The position numbers and the translations under genes were made by a program. Of a stretch of DNA of 64,000 bases, positions 32,648 through 41,127 are shown in pieces. Where the stretch lies: positions 124,001-188,000 of the forward strand of contig JBJOMW010000002.1 of assembly GCA_046052145.1 (NCBI GenBank), given 5' to 3'. Source of the stretch: Falsiroseomonas sp046052145. GTDB lineage: Bacteria; Pseudomonadota; Alphaproteobacteria; Acetobacterales; Acetobacteraceae. The notes below the pieces were generated by a model, which was not told the DNA's origin, searched no databases, and was given only the letters and a program-made list of their open reading frames with translations. Position 1 is the stretch's first letter. The number at the start of each line of letters is the position of its first letter.

Positions 32648-33520
32648 TCAGTTCTCACCGCCGCCCAGGGCGTGGACGTAGACGGTCAGCATGTTGACGG
32701 TGGCTGGGTCGAGGCGACCGCCCCAGGACGGCATCACGCCCAGCCGCGGATTGGCGATGTAGCGCGCGATGGACGCCCGGTCGGACGCATGCAGCCAGAC
32801 CCGGTCGTTCAGCCGCGGTGCGCCGACATCGCGGTTCCCCTCCCCGGCATCGCCGTGGCAGGAGGCGCAGTTCTCCGCATAAAGCGGCTTGCCGCGCTCC
32901 ACCGCGGCGGCATCGGTGGCGCGGCCCGAGAGGGACAGCACGAACTCCGCGGCGTCGGAGGCCTGTGCGAGTGTCAGCACGCCGTCGGCGACGAAGCGCG
33001 GCATGATGGTGGTGCGCTCCTCGTCGCTCTCTCCCGCGCGGATGCCATGTTGGATGGTGGCGCGGATCGCGTCATGCGTGCCGCCCCAGATCCAGTCGTC
33101 ATCCACCAGGCTCGGGAAGCCACCCGGCGCGCCCTGCCCGCCCGCGCCGTGGCAGCCAGCGCAGTTGTTGGCGAAGGCGATGCGCCCGCCGGCCATGGCG
33201 AAGGCGCGCAACTGCGCATCTGCTGCAATGTCCTGCGGCGTTGCCTCTCGGATGCGGTTCATCATCGGCGCCATGCGGGCATTCGCCGCAGCGACATCCT
33301 GCACCACCGCCTCCCGCGCAACCCAACCCGTGAGGCCGGTCCAACCCTTGAAGGGGAAGGCCGGGTAGAGCACGACCCAGACCGCCGAGAAGGCAATAGT
33401 CGCGTAAAGGAGATAGAGCCACCACTTCGGCAGTGGCGTGTTCAGCTCCTTCAGCCCGTCCCATTCATGGCCGGTGGTATCGGTGCCGGTAAGGCTGTCT
33501 TTCTCGATCTTGGTCGGCAT
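32648..33520 (-). CDS. ccoP: cbb3-type cytochrome c oxidase subunit III, CcoP
   Basis: Dihaem membrane cytochrome c of 290 residues that passes electrons to the catalytic subunit. The N-terminal helix (WWLYLLYATIAFSAVWVVLY) anchors it, and two haem sites CAGCH and CASCH follow. The conserved HEWDGLKELNTPLPKWW start marks the family. Follows ccoQ at 12 bases. Confidence 0.95.
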   Translation of the reverse strand: MPTKIEKDSLTGTDTTGHEWDGLKELNTPLPKWWLYLLYATIAFSAVWVVLYPAFPFKGWTGLTGWVAREAVVQDVAAANARMAPMMNRIREATPQDIAADAQLRAFAMAGGRIAFANNCAGCHGAGGQGAPGGFPSLVDDDWIWGGTHDAIRATIQHGIRAGESDEERTTIMPRFVADGVLTLAQASDAAEFVLSLSGRATDAAAVERGKPLYAENCASCHGDAGEGNRDVGAPRLNDRVWLHASDRASIARYIANPRLGVMPSWGGRLDPATVNMLTVYVHALGGGEN

Positions 33521-33532
33521 CGGTGCTGCTCC

Positions 33533-33721
33533 TCAGCGCCGGCCAGAAGCCGGGGGCTCGTCACGCAGCGGGATGTCGCCCGCCTGCTCGTAGCCGCGCT
33601 TCCGCCAGGGGGACATCACGTAGAGGATGATCCCGGTGAACAGGACGAAGAACCACACCACCCACAGCGTGGAGAGCGTGGATTGCAGGGAGGCCAGCGT
33701 GTCGATCATCGCCGCCCTCAT
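33533..33721 (-). CDS. ccoQ: cbb3-type oxidase subunit CcoQ
   Basis: A small single-helix subunit of about 58-62 residues (TLWVVWFFVLFTGIILYVMS, then PWRKRGYEQAGDIPL), which helps stability of the complex. The ATG at 33721 overlaps the ccoO stop as ATGA; an internal ATG at 33709, 6 bases after AGGG, is an alternative start. Confidence 0.88.
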   Translation of the reverse strand: MRAAMIDTLASLQSTLSTLWVVWFFVLFTGIILYVMSPWRKRGYEQAGDIPLRDEPPASGRR

Positions 33722-34446
33722 TGCTGGCGCAGCTGCGCAGGCGTCACGTCGCGGAAGTCCACGAGCGTGCCGAGCATCTGCATATAGGCGACCAGCGCAT
33801 CCATCTCCGTGATCCGGTCCGGGTCACCGTCGAAGGCCGCCTGGCGAGCGCGGGCATAGCGGCCCTGGAAGGCGCCGGCGTCACGCTCGGGGCGCGCCTG
33901 CGCCTCGAGGTCCGCGCGGGCATGGGCGATCATTTCGTCCGTGTAGGGAACGCCGATGGCCCGTTGGGCGCGCAGGTGCTGCTCGATGTCGCGGTAGTTC
34001 AGCGGACGATCGAGGAAGGCGTAGGGTGGCATGATGCTGTCCGGCACCACCGCACGCGGGGAGCGCAGATGCGCCGCGTGCCAGTCATCCGAATAACGGC
34101 CGCCGACGCGCGCAAGGTCGGGGCCCGTGCGCTTCGATCCCCATTGGAAGGGATGGTCGTACATGCTCTCCGCCGCCAGGCTGAAATGGCCGTAGCGTTC
34201 CAACTCGTCGCGGAAGGGGCGCACCATCTGGCTGTGGCAGGTGTAGCAGCCCTCCCGGATGTAGATGTTGCGTCCGGCGAGCTCGAGTGGCGTGTAAGGA
34301 CGGATGCCCTGCACGCGCTCGATGGTGGACGCCACCGTGAACAGCGGGACGATCTGCGCAAGGCCACCGATCGAGACCGTGATGAGCGTCAGCACGCCCA
34401 TCAGGATCAGGTTCCGCTCGATCAGGCCGTGATTGAACCACTTCAT
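33718..34446 (-). CDS. ccoO: cbb3-type cytochrome c oxidase subunit II, CcoO
   Basis: Monohaem membrane cytochrome c of 242 residues. The helix ILMGVLTLITVSIGGLAQI is followed by the haem-binding GCYTCHSQMVRPF. RYGHFSLAAES and the DWHAAHLRSPRAVVP segment, including nearby histidines, match the family. A GAGGAGGG site lies 7 bases before its ATG, and it starts 13 bases after the ccoN stop. Confidence 0.95.
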   Translation of the reverse strand: MKWFNHGLIERNLILMGVLTLITVSIGGLAQIVPLFTVASTIERVQGIRPYTPLELAGRNIYIREGCYTCHSQMVRPFRDELERYGHFSLAAESMYDHPFQWGSKRTGPDLARVGGRYSDDWHAAHLRSPRAVVPDSIMPPYAFLDRPLNYRDIEQHLRAQRAIGVPYTDEMIAHARADLEAQARPERDAGAFQGRYARARQAAFDGDPDRITEMDALVAYMQMLGTLVDFRDVTPAQLRQQ

Positions 34447-34459
34447 CGCGCTGCCCTCC

Positions 34460-35968
34460 TCACTCGGCCGGGGCCGGCACGGCGCTGGCGGGGACAGGCG
34501 TTACGACCGCCTCCGCCTGCTCGCCGCGGTTGACGGTCATCCACACATTCCAGACCATGAGCAGCGCGCCAGCCAGGTAGAGCAGGCCGCCCATCACGCG
34601 GATCACGTAATAGGGGTACATGGCGGCGACGGTCTCGATGAAGGCGTATTGCAGGAAGCCGTTCTCGTCGTAGGCGCGCCACATCAGGCCCTGCAGGATG
34701 CCCGACACCCACATCGCGGTGATGTAGAGAACGATGCCGAGCGTCGCGATCCAGAAATGCCAGGAGATCAGCCGCTCGCTGTACATCCCCTTCTTCGCCC
34801 AGAGCTTCGGGATCAGCCAGTAGAGCGCGCCGAAGGTGACGAAGCCGACCCAGCCCATCGCGCCTGAATGTACATGGCCGATCGTCCAGTCGGTGTAGTG
34901 GCTGAGGGAATTGACCGCCTTGATGGACATCACCGGCCCCTCGAAGGTCGACATCCCGTAGAAGCCGAGCGAGGTGACGGAGAAGCGCAGGCCTGGATTG
35001 GTGCGCAGCTTGTCCCACGCACCCGACAGCGTCATCACGCCGTTGATCATCCCGCCCCAGGACGGCATCCACAGCATGATCGAAAACACCATGCCGAGCG
35101 TCTGCGCCCAGTCCGGCAGCGCGGTGTAGTGCAGGTGGTGCGGACCCGCCCAGATGTAGAGGAAGATCAGCGACCAGAAATGCACGATGGACAGGCGGTA
35201 GGAGTAGATCGGCCGCTCCGCCTGCTTCGGGATGAAGTAGTACATCATCCCAAGGAAGCCTGCGGTCAGGAAGAAGCCCACCGCATTGTGGCCGTACCAC
35301 CACTGGATCATCGCATCCTGCACGCCCGATGCCAGGCCGTAGCTTTTGGAATGACCGAGCGTGATCGGCAGCGCCAGGTTATTGCCGATATGCAGCATGG
35401 CGACCGTCACGATGAAGGCCAGGAAAAACCAGTTCGCGACGTAGATATGTGGCTCCTCTCGGCGGAGGATCGTACCGCCGAAGGCGACCAGGTAGTGCAC
35501 CCACACCACGGTCAGCCACAGATCCACATACCACTCAGGCTCGGCGTATTCCTTGCCCTGCGTGACACCGAGCACATAGCCAAGCGCCGCCGAGACGATG
35601 ACGAACTGGTAGCCCCAGAACAGGAACCAGCCCATCGGCTCGCCGCCGAACAGCCGCGCGCGGCAGGTGCGCTGGACGATGTAGAGGCTGGTGCAGAACA
35701 GCGCGTTGCCGCCAAAGGCGAAGATCACCGCGCTGGTGTGCACAGGGCGCAGCCGCCCGAAGGTGGTCCATTCGAGATCAAGGTTGAGCAGCGGCCAGGC
35801 CAGCTGCGAGGCGATCAGCACGCCCATCAGGAAGCCAACCACGCCCCAGAAGACAGTGGCGATGGCGAAGGCGCGGATCGGCGCCTCCACATATACGTCG
35901 CTCCGCACGGCGCTGCGCGAATCCACGGCGGATCCCACCAGGCCTGCGGCAAAGCTGGTTGCAGACAT
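34460..35968 (-). CDS. ccoN: cbb3-type cytochrome c oxidase subunit I, CcoN
   Basis: Catalytic haem-copper subunit of the high-affinity terminal oxidase, 502 residues with about 12 helices. Haem/copper-ligand segments are RPVHTSAVIFAFGG (low-spin haem), WWYGHNAVGFFLTAG (CuB and the cross-linked tyrosine region), AGPHHLHYTALPDW (CuB histidines), and DWTIGHVHSGAMGW (haem b3 and low-spin haem). Start at 35968; the longer frame upstream crosses the promoter. A consensus FNR/FixK site lies 86 bases before the start, so expression should rise at low oxygen. Confidence 0.96.
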   Translation of the reverse strand: MSATSFAAGLVGSAVDSRSAVRSDVYVEAPIRAFAIATVFWGVVGFLMGVLIASQLAWPLLNLDLEWTTFGRLRPVHTSAVIFAFGGNALFCTSLYIVQRTCRARLFGGEPMGWFLFWGYQFVIVSAALGYVLGVTQGKEYAEPEWYVDLWLTVVWVHYLVAFGGTILRREEPHIYVANWFFLAFIVTVAMLHIGNNLALPITLGHSKSYGLASGVQDAMIQWWYGHNAVGFFLTAGFLGMMYYFIPKQAERPIYSYRLSIVHFWSLIFLYIWAGPHHLHYTALPDWAQTLGMVFSIMLWMPSWGGMINGVMTLSGAWDKLRTNPGLRFSVTSLGFYGMSTFEGPVMSIKAVNSLSHYTDWTIGHVHSGAMGWVGFVTFGALYWLIPKLWAKKGMYSERLISWHFWIATLGIVLYITAMWVSGILQGLMWRAYDENGFLQYAFIETVAAMYPYYVIRVMGGLLYLAGALLMVWNVWMTVNRGEQAEAVVTPVPASAVPAPAE

Positions 35969-36053
35969 CAGGTCGGCTCTCCCCTCCGCGCGCCCGAGGT
36001 CGCGAACCAACCGGCACGTGCGAACAGGAAACCCTCCCAAACGGGAACCGTCC

Positions 36054-36067
36054 TTGATGGAGATCAA
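36054..36067. promoter_or_regulatory. FNR/FixK-type site between ccoN and a DUF2189 gene
   Basis: TTGAT-GGAG-ATCAA is a perfect match to the consensus TTGAT-N4-ATCAA. It lies 86 bases before ccoN (minus) and 68 bases before the DUF2189 gene (plus), so it could serve both. An oxygen-responsive regulator of the Crp/Fnr family is expected to bind, but none is encoded in the window. Confidence 0.85.
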
Positions 36068-36135
36068 GTCGCGCTGCGGCGCGCTGCCCCTAGTCTGCGC
36101 AGGCGGGCTGCGCGCCAAGGGAGGGTGTTCGCCAC

Positions 36136-36915
36136 ATGCGTGAAACGACAGAAACTGCGCCACACGCCAACGCGATCCGCATCGAGCTGGTGCCGAATGA
36201 CCGCCCCTGGCGCTGGCTTGAAAGCGGCTGGCGCGATTTGATGGCAACGCCGCATATCGGCTTCTTCTACGGTGGCGCCGTCGTCGCCGCAGGCTGGGCG
36301 CTGGTGCTGCTGCTGTTCATGCTGAACGCGGCCTGGGCGGTGCTGCCAGCGGTCGCGGGCTTCTTCCTGGTCGCACCGGTCATTGCTGCGGGACTCTACG
36401 AAACCAGCCGTCGGCGCGAGGCTGGTGAGGCGGTTTCCCTGCCGCTCGCCTTCGCCGCCTTCAGGCGCAACGCGCCGCAACTGGCGCTGATGGGGGCGGT
36501 GCTGCTGATCATCAACCTTTTCTGGGTGCGCATGGCCGGGCTGCTCTTCGCGCTCTTCTTCGGCATGGGCTTCTCGCCTTCGATCGAGCAACTGCCGTCG
36601 GCGCTGATGCGCTCAGACCAGTTGCTACCCTTCCTGATCATCGGGACCGGCATTGGCCTTGCGCTGGCCACGGTCGCCTTCGCCGTCTCCGCGGTCTCCA
36701 TCCCGATGCTGGTGGACCGCGACATCTCCGCAATCGAGGCGATCGTCATCTCGATCCGCGCGGTGTCCGAGAACTGGCGCGCGATGGCCTTCTGGGCGGG
36801 GCTGATCGTGGTCTTTACCGCGATGGCGCTGGTGCCCTTCTTCCTCGGCCTCGCGCTGGTGCTGCCGCTGGTCGGCCACGCCACCTGGCACGCCTATCGC
36901 GACATCGTGCGGTAG
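36136..36915 (+). CDS. DUF2189 membrane protein
   Basis: A 259-residue integral membrane protein of the DUF2189 family, often found near terminal-oxidase genes. After a short cytoplasmic start (WRWLESGWRDLMATPHIGFF) come paired helices (AGWALVLLLFMLNAAWAVLP), a LYETSRRREAG loop, and four more helices; the last segment contains FLGLALVLPLVGHATWHAYR. Function is unknown. Divergent from ccoN over the FNR-type site, so likely co-regulated with the oxidase. Confidence 0.85.
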   Translation: MRETTETAPHANAIRIELVPNDRPWRWLESGWRDLMATPHIGFFYGGAVVAAGWALVLLLFMLNAAWAVLPAVAGFFLVAPVIAAGLYETSRRREAGEAVSLPLAFAAFRRNAPQLALMGAVLLIINLFWVRMAGLLFALFFGMGFSPSIEQLPSALMRSDQLLPFLIIGTGIGLALATVAFAVSAVSIPMLVDRDISAIEAIVISIRAVSENWRAMAFWAGLIVVFTAMALVPFFLGLALVLPLVGHATWHAYRDIVR

Positions 36916-36948
36916 CGACGCGGCGGATCGCCGGCCGGATCAGACGGG

Positions 36949-37704
36949 TCAGGCCACCAGTCGCCAGGCCATGCCCGCCAGCACGACACTGTTCAGCGCA
37001 AAGAGTGCTGCCCCCACGAGGCGCAGCCCCGCCCCGGCGCCGCGCAGGAACAGCCGGCCCATCAGCGCCACGCCGAGCAGCGCCGGGACGGTGCCGGCGA
37101 CGAAGGCGGCCATGGCGATAGCGCCTGCCAAGGCCGAGCCCGTCGCTGCCGCCCCGGCCAGCGCCGCGTAGAGCAAGCCGCAAGGCAGCGCGGAGAGCGC
37201 AAGCCCAAGCCCGACGCCGCGCCAGCCGCGCGGCTCGGCCATCAGCCCCGCGACCAACGCCGCCAGCCGCACCCCAGGGCCGGGCAAGGCGGGCAGGCCC
37301 AATCGGAAGGCCGGGCGCCAGCCAGCGGGTAGCCGGGCGGAGGCCTGGGCCGCCATCAGCACCGCGGCGGCCAGCAGCAGCGCCGCCAGCAGCCAGCGCA
37401 GCCCGCTCGCCTGGGTGACCAACCCGGCCATGCCGCCAGCCAGCGCGCCCAGCATCGCGTAGCCCAGCATCCGGCCGAGGTGATAGGGCAGCAGCGCCGC
37501 GCCGGAGAGACGGGACAGCGTTCCCCGCCCGCCGCGGGCCGCGGCGGCGCTCGCCTGGGCCAGGACGAAGGGGGCGCACATCCCCGCGCAATGGGTGAAC
37601 CCGCCCGCAAGCCCCGCAAGGAACAGCGCCGCGGCCACGGCCGGCACGCCACCAGGGCCGATCGCCGTCAGGTCGTGCAGGCAGGTGGCGAGGCCCTCAA
37701 GCAT
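36949..37704 (-). CDS. TauE/SafE-type membrane transporter with HCAGMC motif
   Basis: A 251-residue membrane protein related to the sulfite-exporter TauE/SafE family. The N-terminal segment has the metal-protein-like motif GGFTHCAGMC. Six or seven helices follow (LPYHLGRMLGYAMLGALAGG; LALSALPCGLLYAALAG). Members with this HCxGMC motif occur in cbb3 and copper-homeostasis loci and probably move or coordinate copper. A TTGCT-N4-ATCAA site lies 36 bases upstream. Copper function is inference. Confidence 0.82.
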   Translation of the reverse strand: MLEGLATCLHDLTAIGPGGVPAVAAALFLAGLAGGFTHCAGMCAPFVLAQASAAAARGGRGTLSRLSGAALLPYHLGRMLGYAMLGALAGGMAGLVTQASGLRWLLAALLLAAAVLMAAQASARLPAGWRPAFRLGLPALPGPGVRLAALVAGLMAEPRGWRGVGLGLALSALPCGLLYAALAGAAATGSALAGAIAMAAFVAGTVPALLGVALMGRLFLRGAGAGLRLVGAALFALNSVVLAGMAWRLVA

Positions 37705-38023
37705 CCATGGCAGGACAGCATGGGGAGGTCCTGCCGTCCTTGCTCTGGATCAAGCGAAGGCGAGGGGGCGTCAGAAGGGCGCACGACAGTCATGGCGACG
37801 AAACACGATACTTGCAGGCCCCGACGCGATCGACGTTGAGGTCTTTTCCATTGAAGTCCTCACAAATAAATCAATTAAGACCACCACGATGCGGCATCGA
37901 ATTTTTCCAATACTCAGCTCTTCGAGCGCGGAACGGGCTTCGTCCGAGCGGCAATGAGGCCGATTCATGGCGCCTCGACAAAAAGGCTTGCCATTTCGAT
38001 CTCATCCATTATTGGGGCCTCCG
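37705..38023. other. Intergenic region of 319 bp
   Basis: Holds an FNR-like site (37740-37753) close to the TauE-type gene, then a stretch of lower GC including CACAAATAAATCAATTAAG (37860-37878) and ATTTTTCC, probably promoters for the RlpA-like gene at 38024. A weak in-frame extension of that gene back to 37967 was not accepted. No other gene is visible. Confidence 0.6.
37740..37753 (-). promoter_or_regulatory. Imperfect FNR/FixK-type site
   Basis: TTGCT-CTGG-ATCAA matches TTGAT-N4-ATCAA at nine of ten positions. It is 36 bases ahead of the TauE/SafE-type gene start, a typical location for an activating site. Confidence 0.6.
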
Positions 38024-38416
38024 ATGATTGCGAACCAAACCAGACGGGCCCTCCTACCCGCTATCCTGGCACTGGCTGGCGTCTTGCCGTCTCGCGCCGA
38101 AGCCTTCGATGTCCAGCGGGGCGTGGCGGCTGTCTACGATGCCGAGTTCTTTGCCGGTCGCCCCATGGCCAATGGGCGGCCCTTCAACCCGGGCGCGCCC
38201 ACGGCAGCGCACCGGCATCTCCCGCTCGGCACGCAGGCCGTGGTGACGAACCTGCGCAACGGCCAAACCACGACCGTGACGATCACCGATCGCGGCCCCT
38301 TCACGCCGGGACGCATCCTGGACCTGTCGCCGCACAGCGCCCGGCAGATCGGGATGAATGGCGGCCTCGCACGGGTCGAGATCCGCCCGCTTGAGCCGCA
38401 ACGCGACATTCCCTGA
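38024..38416 (+). CDS. RlpA-like double-psi beta-barrel protein
   Basis: An exported 130-residue protein with a signal peptide (MIANQTRRALLPAILALAGV) and a double-psi barrel like RlpA: GVAAVYDAEFFAGRPMANG, LPLGTQAVVTNLRNGQ, TVTITDRGPF and GRILDLSPHSARQIGM. RlpA proteins cleave denuded peptidoglycan glycan strands; the aspartate of the TDRGP motif is present. The SPOR domain of longer RlpA proteins is missing. Start at the ATG 38024 rather than 37967. Followed by an intrinsic terminator. Confidence 0.85.
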   Translation: MIANQTRRALLPAILALAGVLPSRAEAFDVQRGVAAVYDAEFFAGRPMANGRPFNPGAPTAAHRHLPLGTQAVVTNLRNGQTTTVTITDRGPFTPGRILDLSPHSARQIGMNGGLARVEIRPLEPQRDIP

Positions 38417-38438
38417 ACAGGGCACCAGACGCACCCGC

Positions 38439-38460
38439 AGGCAAATACGTGCCTATTTTT
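38439..38460 (+). terminator. Rho-independent terminator after the RlpA-like gene
   Basis: AGGCA and TGCCT form a 5-bp stem around AATACG, followed by ATTTTT. This is one of the few hairpins in the window with a clear U-tract. It lies 22 bases past the stop codon. Confidence 0.6.
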
Positions 38461-38568
38461 AGACATGTGCGTCATTTACGGTCGCAAGAGTGGGCGATAG
38501 CGCTCCATTCTTGATCCGACCACCGGCACGCCCGGCGGCCGTGATGCCGATCCTGGGATCCGTGCAAC

Positions 38569-40911
38569 ATGACGTCGTTCCGCAGCGTGACGAATTGGAC
38601 CGCGGCCCGAGGCAAGGGTGACTGGCAGCCCCTCGGCACCGAAGACAACGAGGCAGCGCAGACTGGCAGCGCCCCAACCCTGGCCAATTTGCCCACGTCG
38701 GCGCTGCCCGACTTGGCCATCCACATGCCGCTGCTGGTGCAGTTCGACGCCGGCGTGCCCACGCCCCGACAGGCCGAATTGATCGCGGCGGCCGGCGGCC
38801 AGGCGGCCGAACTGCTGCGCACGCATGGGGGGCCAGACGGTGACATCGGGGCGCTTCTGCGCGTCACGCTCGCACCCGGCGCGGAGCCGCAGGGGGCGAT
38901 CGATCTCCTCGAGCAGAGCGCCGAGGTCGCCTTCGCCGAAGAAGACTGGACCGTCGGCATCCAGGCCATCAGCAATGACAGCGCCTATACCAGTGGCGGC
39001 CTCTGGGGGATGTATGGCGATGCGACCGGGCCGATCAACGCCTTTGGCAGCCAGGCGAGTGAAGCCTGGGCAGCCGGCTTCACCGGCTCGACGAACGTCG
39101 TCGTCGGCGTCATCGACACCGGCATCGATTACCGTCACGCCGATCTCTACCTGAATGTCTGGCTGAATCAGCGCGAGATCCCGACGACGCTGCGCGCCCT
39201 GCTTGCCGACACGGACCTCGACGGGCTGATCACTTTCCGCGACCTGAACGGCACGGCCAATGCCGCCTTCGTCTCCGACCTCAATGCCAATGGGCGGATC
39301 GACGCCGGCGACCTGCTGGCCGATACCCGGTGGGAGAATGGTCTCGACGAGGACCGCAACGGCTACCGCGACGACCTGGTGGGCTGGGACTGGGTCAACA
39401 ACGACAATGACCCGCTCGACGACCACAACCACGGCACGCATGTCGCCGGTACGATCGGCGGGATGGGCGGCAACGGCGTTGGCGTGGCGGGGGTCAACTG
39501 GTCTGTTCAGATGGCGGGGCTGAAGTTCCTGTCCAAGAACGGCTCGGGCTCGGTCTCGAACGCGATCAAGGCGGTGGACTATTTCACCGCGCTCGGCGCT
39601 GCGGGCGGGCCGCAGGATTTCGTCGCCACCAACAATTCCTGGGGCGGCGGCAGCTATTCGAAGGCCATGCAGGACGCCATCGCGCGGGCTGCGAATCAGG
39701 GCCAGCTCTTCATTGCCGCGGCAGGCAATGGCGGGCGGGACGGGATCGGCGACGACAACGACCTGCTCGGTTACTACCCAACCAATTACAGCACGGTTGC
39801 CACGGCCGGCTACGAGGCGGTGGTTGCGGTCGCCGCCACCACCAGCTCCGGCGAGCTGACCAGATTCTCCAACTATGGCGACGTCACGGTCGATCTGGGT
39901 GCGCCCGGGCAGCTTATCACCTCGACGCTGACCAATGGCCGCTATGGTGCCATGTCCGGCACCTCGATGGCCGCGCCGCATGTGACCGGCGCCGTCGCGC
40001 TCTACGCCGCCGCCAACCCGGACGCCACCGCCGCCGAGATCCGCGCCGCGCTGCTCGGCAGTGCTGCGCCGACCGCCTCCCTGGATGGGAAAACGGTGAC
40101 CGGTGGCCGGCTCGATGTCAGCGCGATGCTCGCCCCCGATGTGGGCGCCGCGCCGCCAACGGTCGCCGCCATCACGCTGAGCGACACCGACCTCGTCTCC
40201 GGCGAGACGGCGCGGGTCGTCATCACCTTCTCGAAGCAGGTGCAAGGCTTCGACCTAGCCGATCTGTGGACCGATGTGGCGGGCCGTTTCGGCGCGCTCT
40301 CCAGCGCGGATGGCGGCCGTACCTGGATCACAGCCTTCGCCCCGGATGGCGGCGTGCTGGACGCGACCAACCGGATCGGCGTGCTGGCCGATGGCTACAC
40401 GGATGTGGCCGGTACGGTCGGCGGCGAAGGCATGTCGGGCAACTTCACCGTGGATACGGTCACGGGGCAGGTCATCTACGGCACCAACGGCAGCGATACG
40501 CTGCGGGGCGGCGCCGGCGACGACACGCTCAGCGGCGTGCCGCTGGCCCTGATCGGCATGCCAGGCCGCGGCACGATAGACACGCTGATCGGCGGGGATG
40601 GGGCGGACACCTTCGTGCTCGGCACCGCCCGGCAACGCTTCTACGATGACGGCAACAGCCGCAACGCGGGCTATGCGGACTATGCGGTGATCGCCGACTT
40701 CGTGGACGGCACGGACCGCGTCCAGCTCACCAAGGGCACCTATTTCACAGCGGACGTCACGGTCGGCGGGGTCAGCGGCGCAGGCATTTTCTTCGACAAC
40801 AATGCCAACCGGGTCCTCGACAGCCTCGATGAGCTGTTCGGCCTGGTCGCGAACGTCTCGGCCGCCTCCATCACCTTCACGGCCGGGCGCGATCTCGTCT
40901 GGGCGACCTGA
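38569..40911 (+). CDS. Secreted S8 subtilase with calcium loops and RTX-like tail
   Basis: A 780-residue serine protease. The catalytic triad is Asp183 (GVIDTGIDY), His288 (HNHGTHVAG) and Ser466 (SGTSMAAPH), with the oxyanion Asn in TNNSWGGG. Between Asp and His are three calcium-type loops: DTDLDGLITFRD (214-225), DLNANGRIDAGD (237-248) and DEDRNGYRDDLV (260-271). An Ig-like domain follows the catalytic domain, then a nonapeptide RTX-type repeat (GSDTLRGGAGDDTLSG) near residues 640-656 and a hydrophobic C-terminus. There is no N-terminal signal peptide, so type I secretion is likely. Secretion genes are not adjacent. Confidence 0.9.
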   Translation: MTSFRSVTNWTAARGKGDWQPLGTEDNEAAQTGSAPTLANLPTSALPDLAIHMPLLVQFDAGVPTPRQAELIAAAGGQAAELLRTHGGPDGDIGALLRVTLAPGAEPQGAIDLLEQSAEVAFAEEDWTVGIQAISNDSAYTSGGLWGMYGDATGPINAFGSQASEAWAAGFTGSTNVVVGVIDTGIDYRHADLYLNVWLNQREIPTTLRALLADTDLDGLITFRDLNGTANAAFVSDLNANGRIDAGDLLADTRWENGLDEDRNGYRDDLVGWDWVNNDNDPLDDHNHGTHVAGTIGGMGGNGVGVAGVNWSVQMAGLKFLSKNGSGSVSNAIKAVDYFTALGAAGGPQDFVATNNSWGGGSYSKAMQDAIARAANQGQLFIAAAGNGGRDGIGDDNDLLGYYPTNYSTVATAGYEAVVAVAATTSSGELTRFSNYGDVTVDLGAPGQLITSTLTNGRYGAMSGTSMAAPHVTGAVALYAAANPDATAAEIRAALLGSAAPTASLDGKTVTGGRLDVSAMLAPDVGAAPPTVAAITLSDTDLVSGETARVVITFSKQVQGFDLADLWTDVAGRFGALSSADGGRTWITAFAPDGGVLDATNRIGVLADGYTDVAGTVGGEGMSGNFTVDTVTGQVIYGTNGSDTLRGGAGDDTLSGVPLALIGMPGRGTIDTLIGGDGADTFVLGTARQRFYDDGNSRNAGYADYAVIADFVDGTDRVQLTKGTYFTADVTVGGVSGAGIFFDNNANRVLDSLDELFGLVANVSAASITFTAGRDLVWAT

Positions 40912-40914
40912 GCG

Positions 40915-40931
40915 CCGCGTGGCGCACGCGG
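40915..40931. terminator. Hairpin after the subtilase gene
   Basis: CCGCGT / ACGCGG, a perfect 6-bp stem with a GGCGC loop, starts 4 bases after the stop codon. No U-tract follows, so termination strength is uncertain. Confidence 0.35.
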
Positions 40932-41127
40932 TCCGGAGCCGGTAGGCCAATAACATCCCTCGAACGCTGACGAGCTCGGCGAAGAAACGCTTCTCCAGCA
41001 CGGTGCGCAGATAGGCCACGCCTGCACGGCCACCCGTGCCACGCGCCCACCGATGAGCGGGTGCACCGCCACCAAGATGCTCAGCGCCCATCTAGGCGGG
41101 CGGGCGGCGACTTCACATATCCGAACC

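Noticed and set aside
40970..41100. Possible remnant gene on the minus strand (VLEKRFFAELVS-like translation)
   Set aside because: Short, no family could be named, and frames are not consistent across the stretch.
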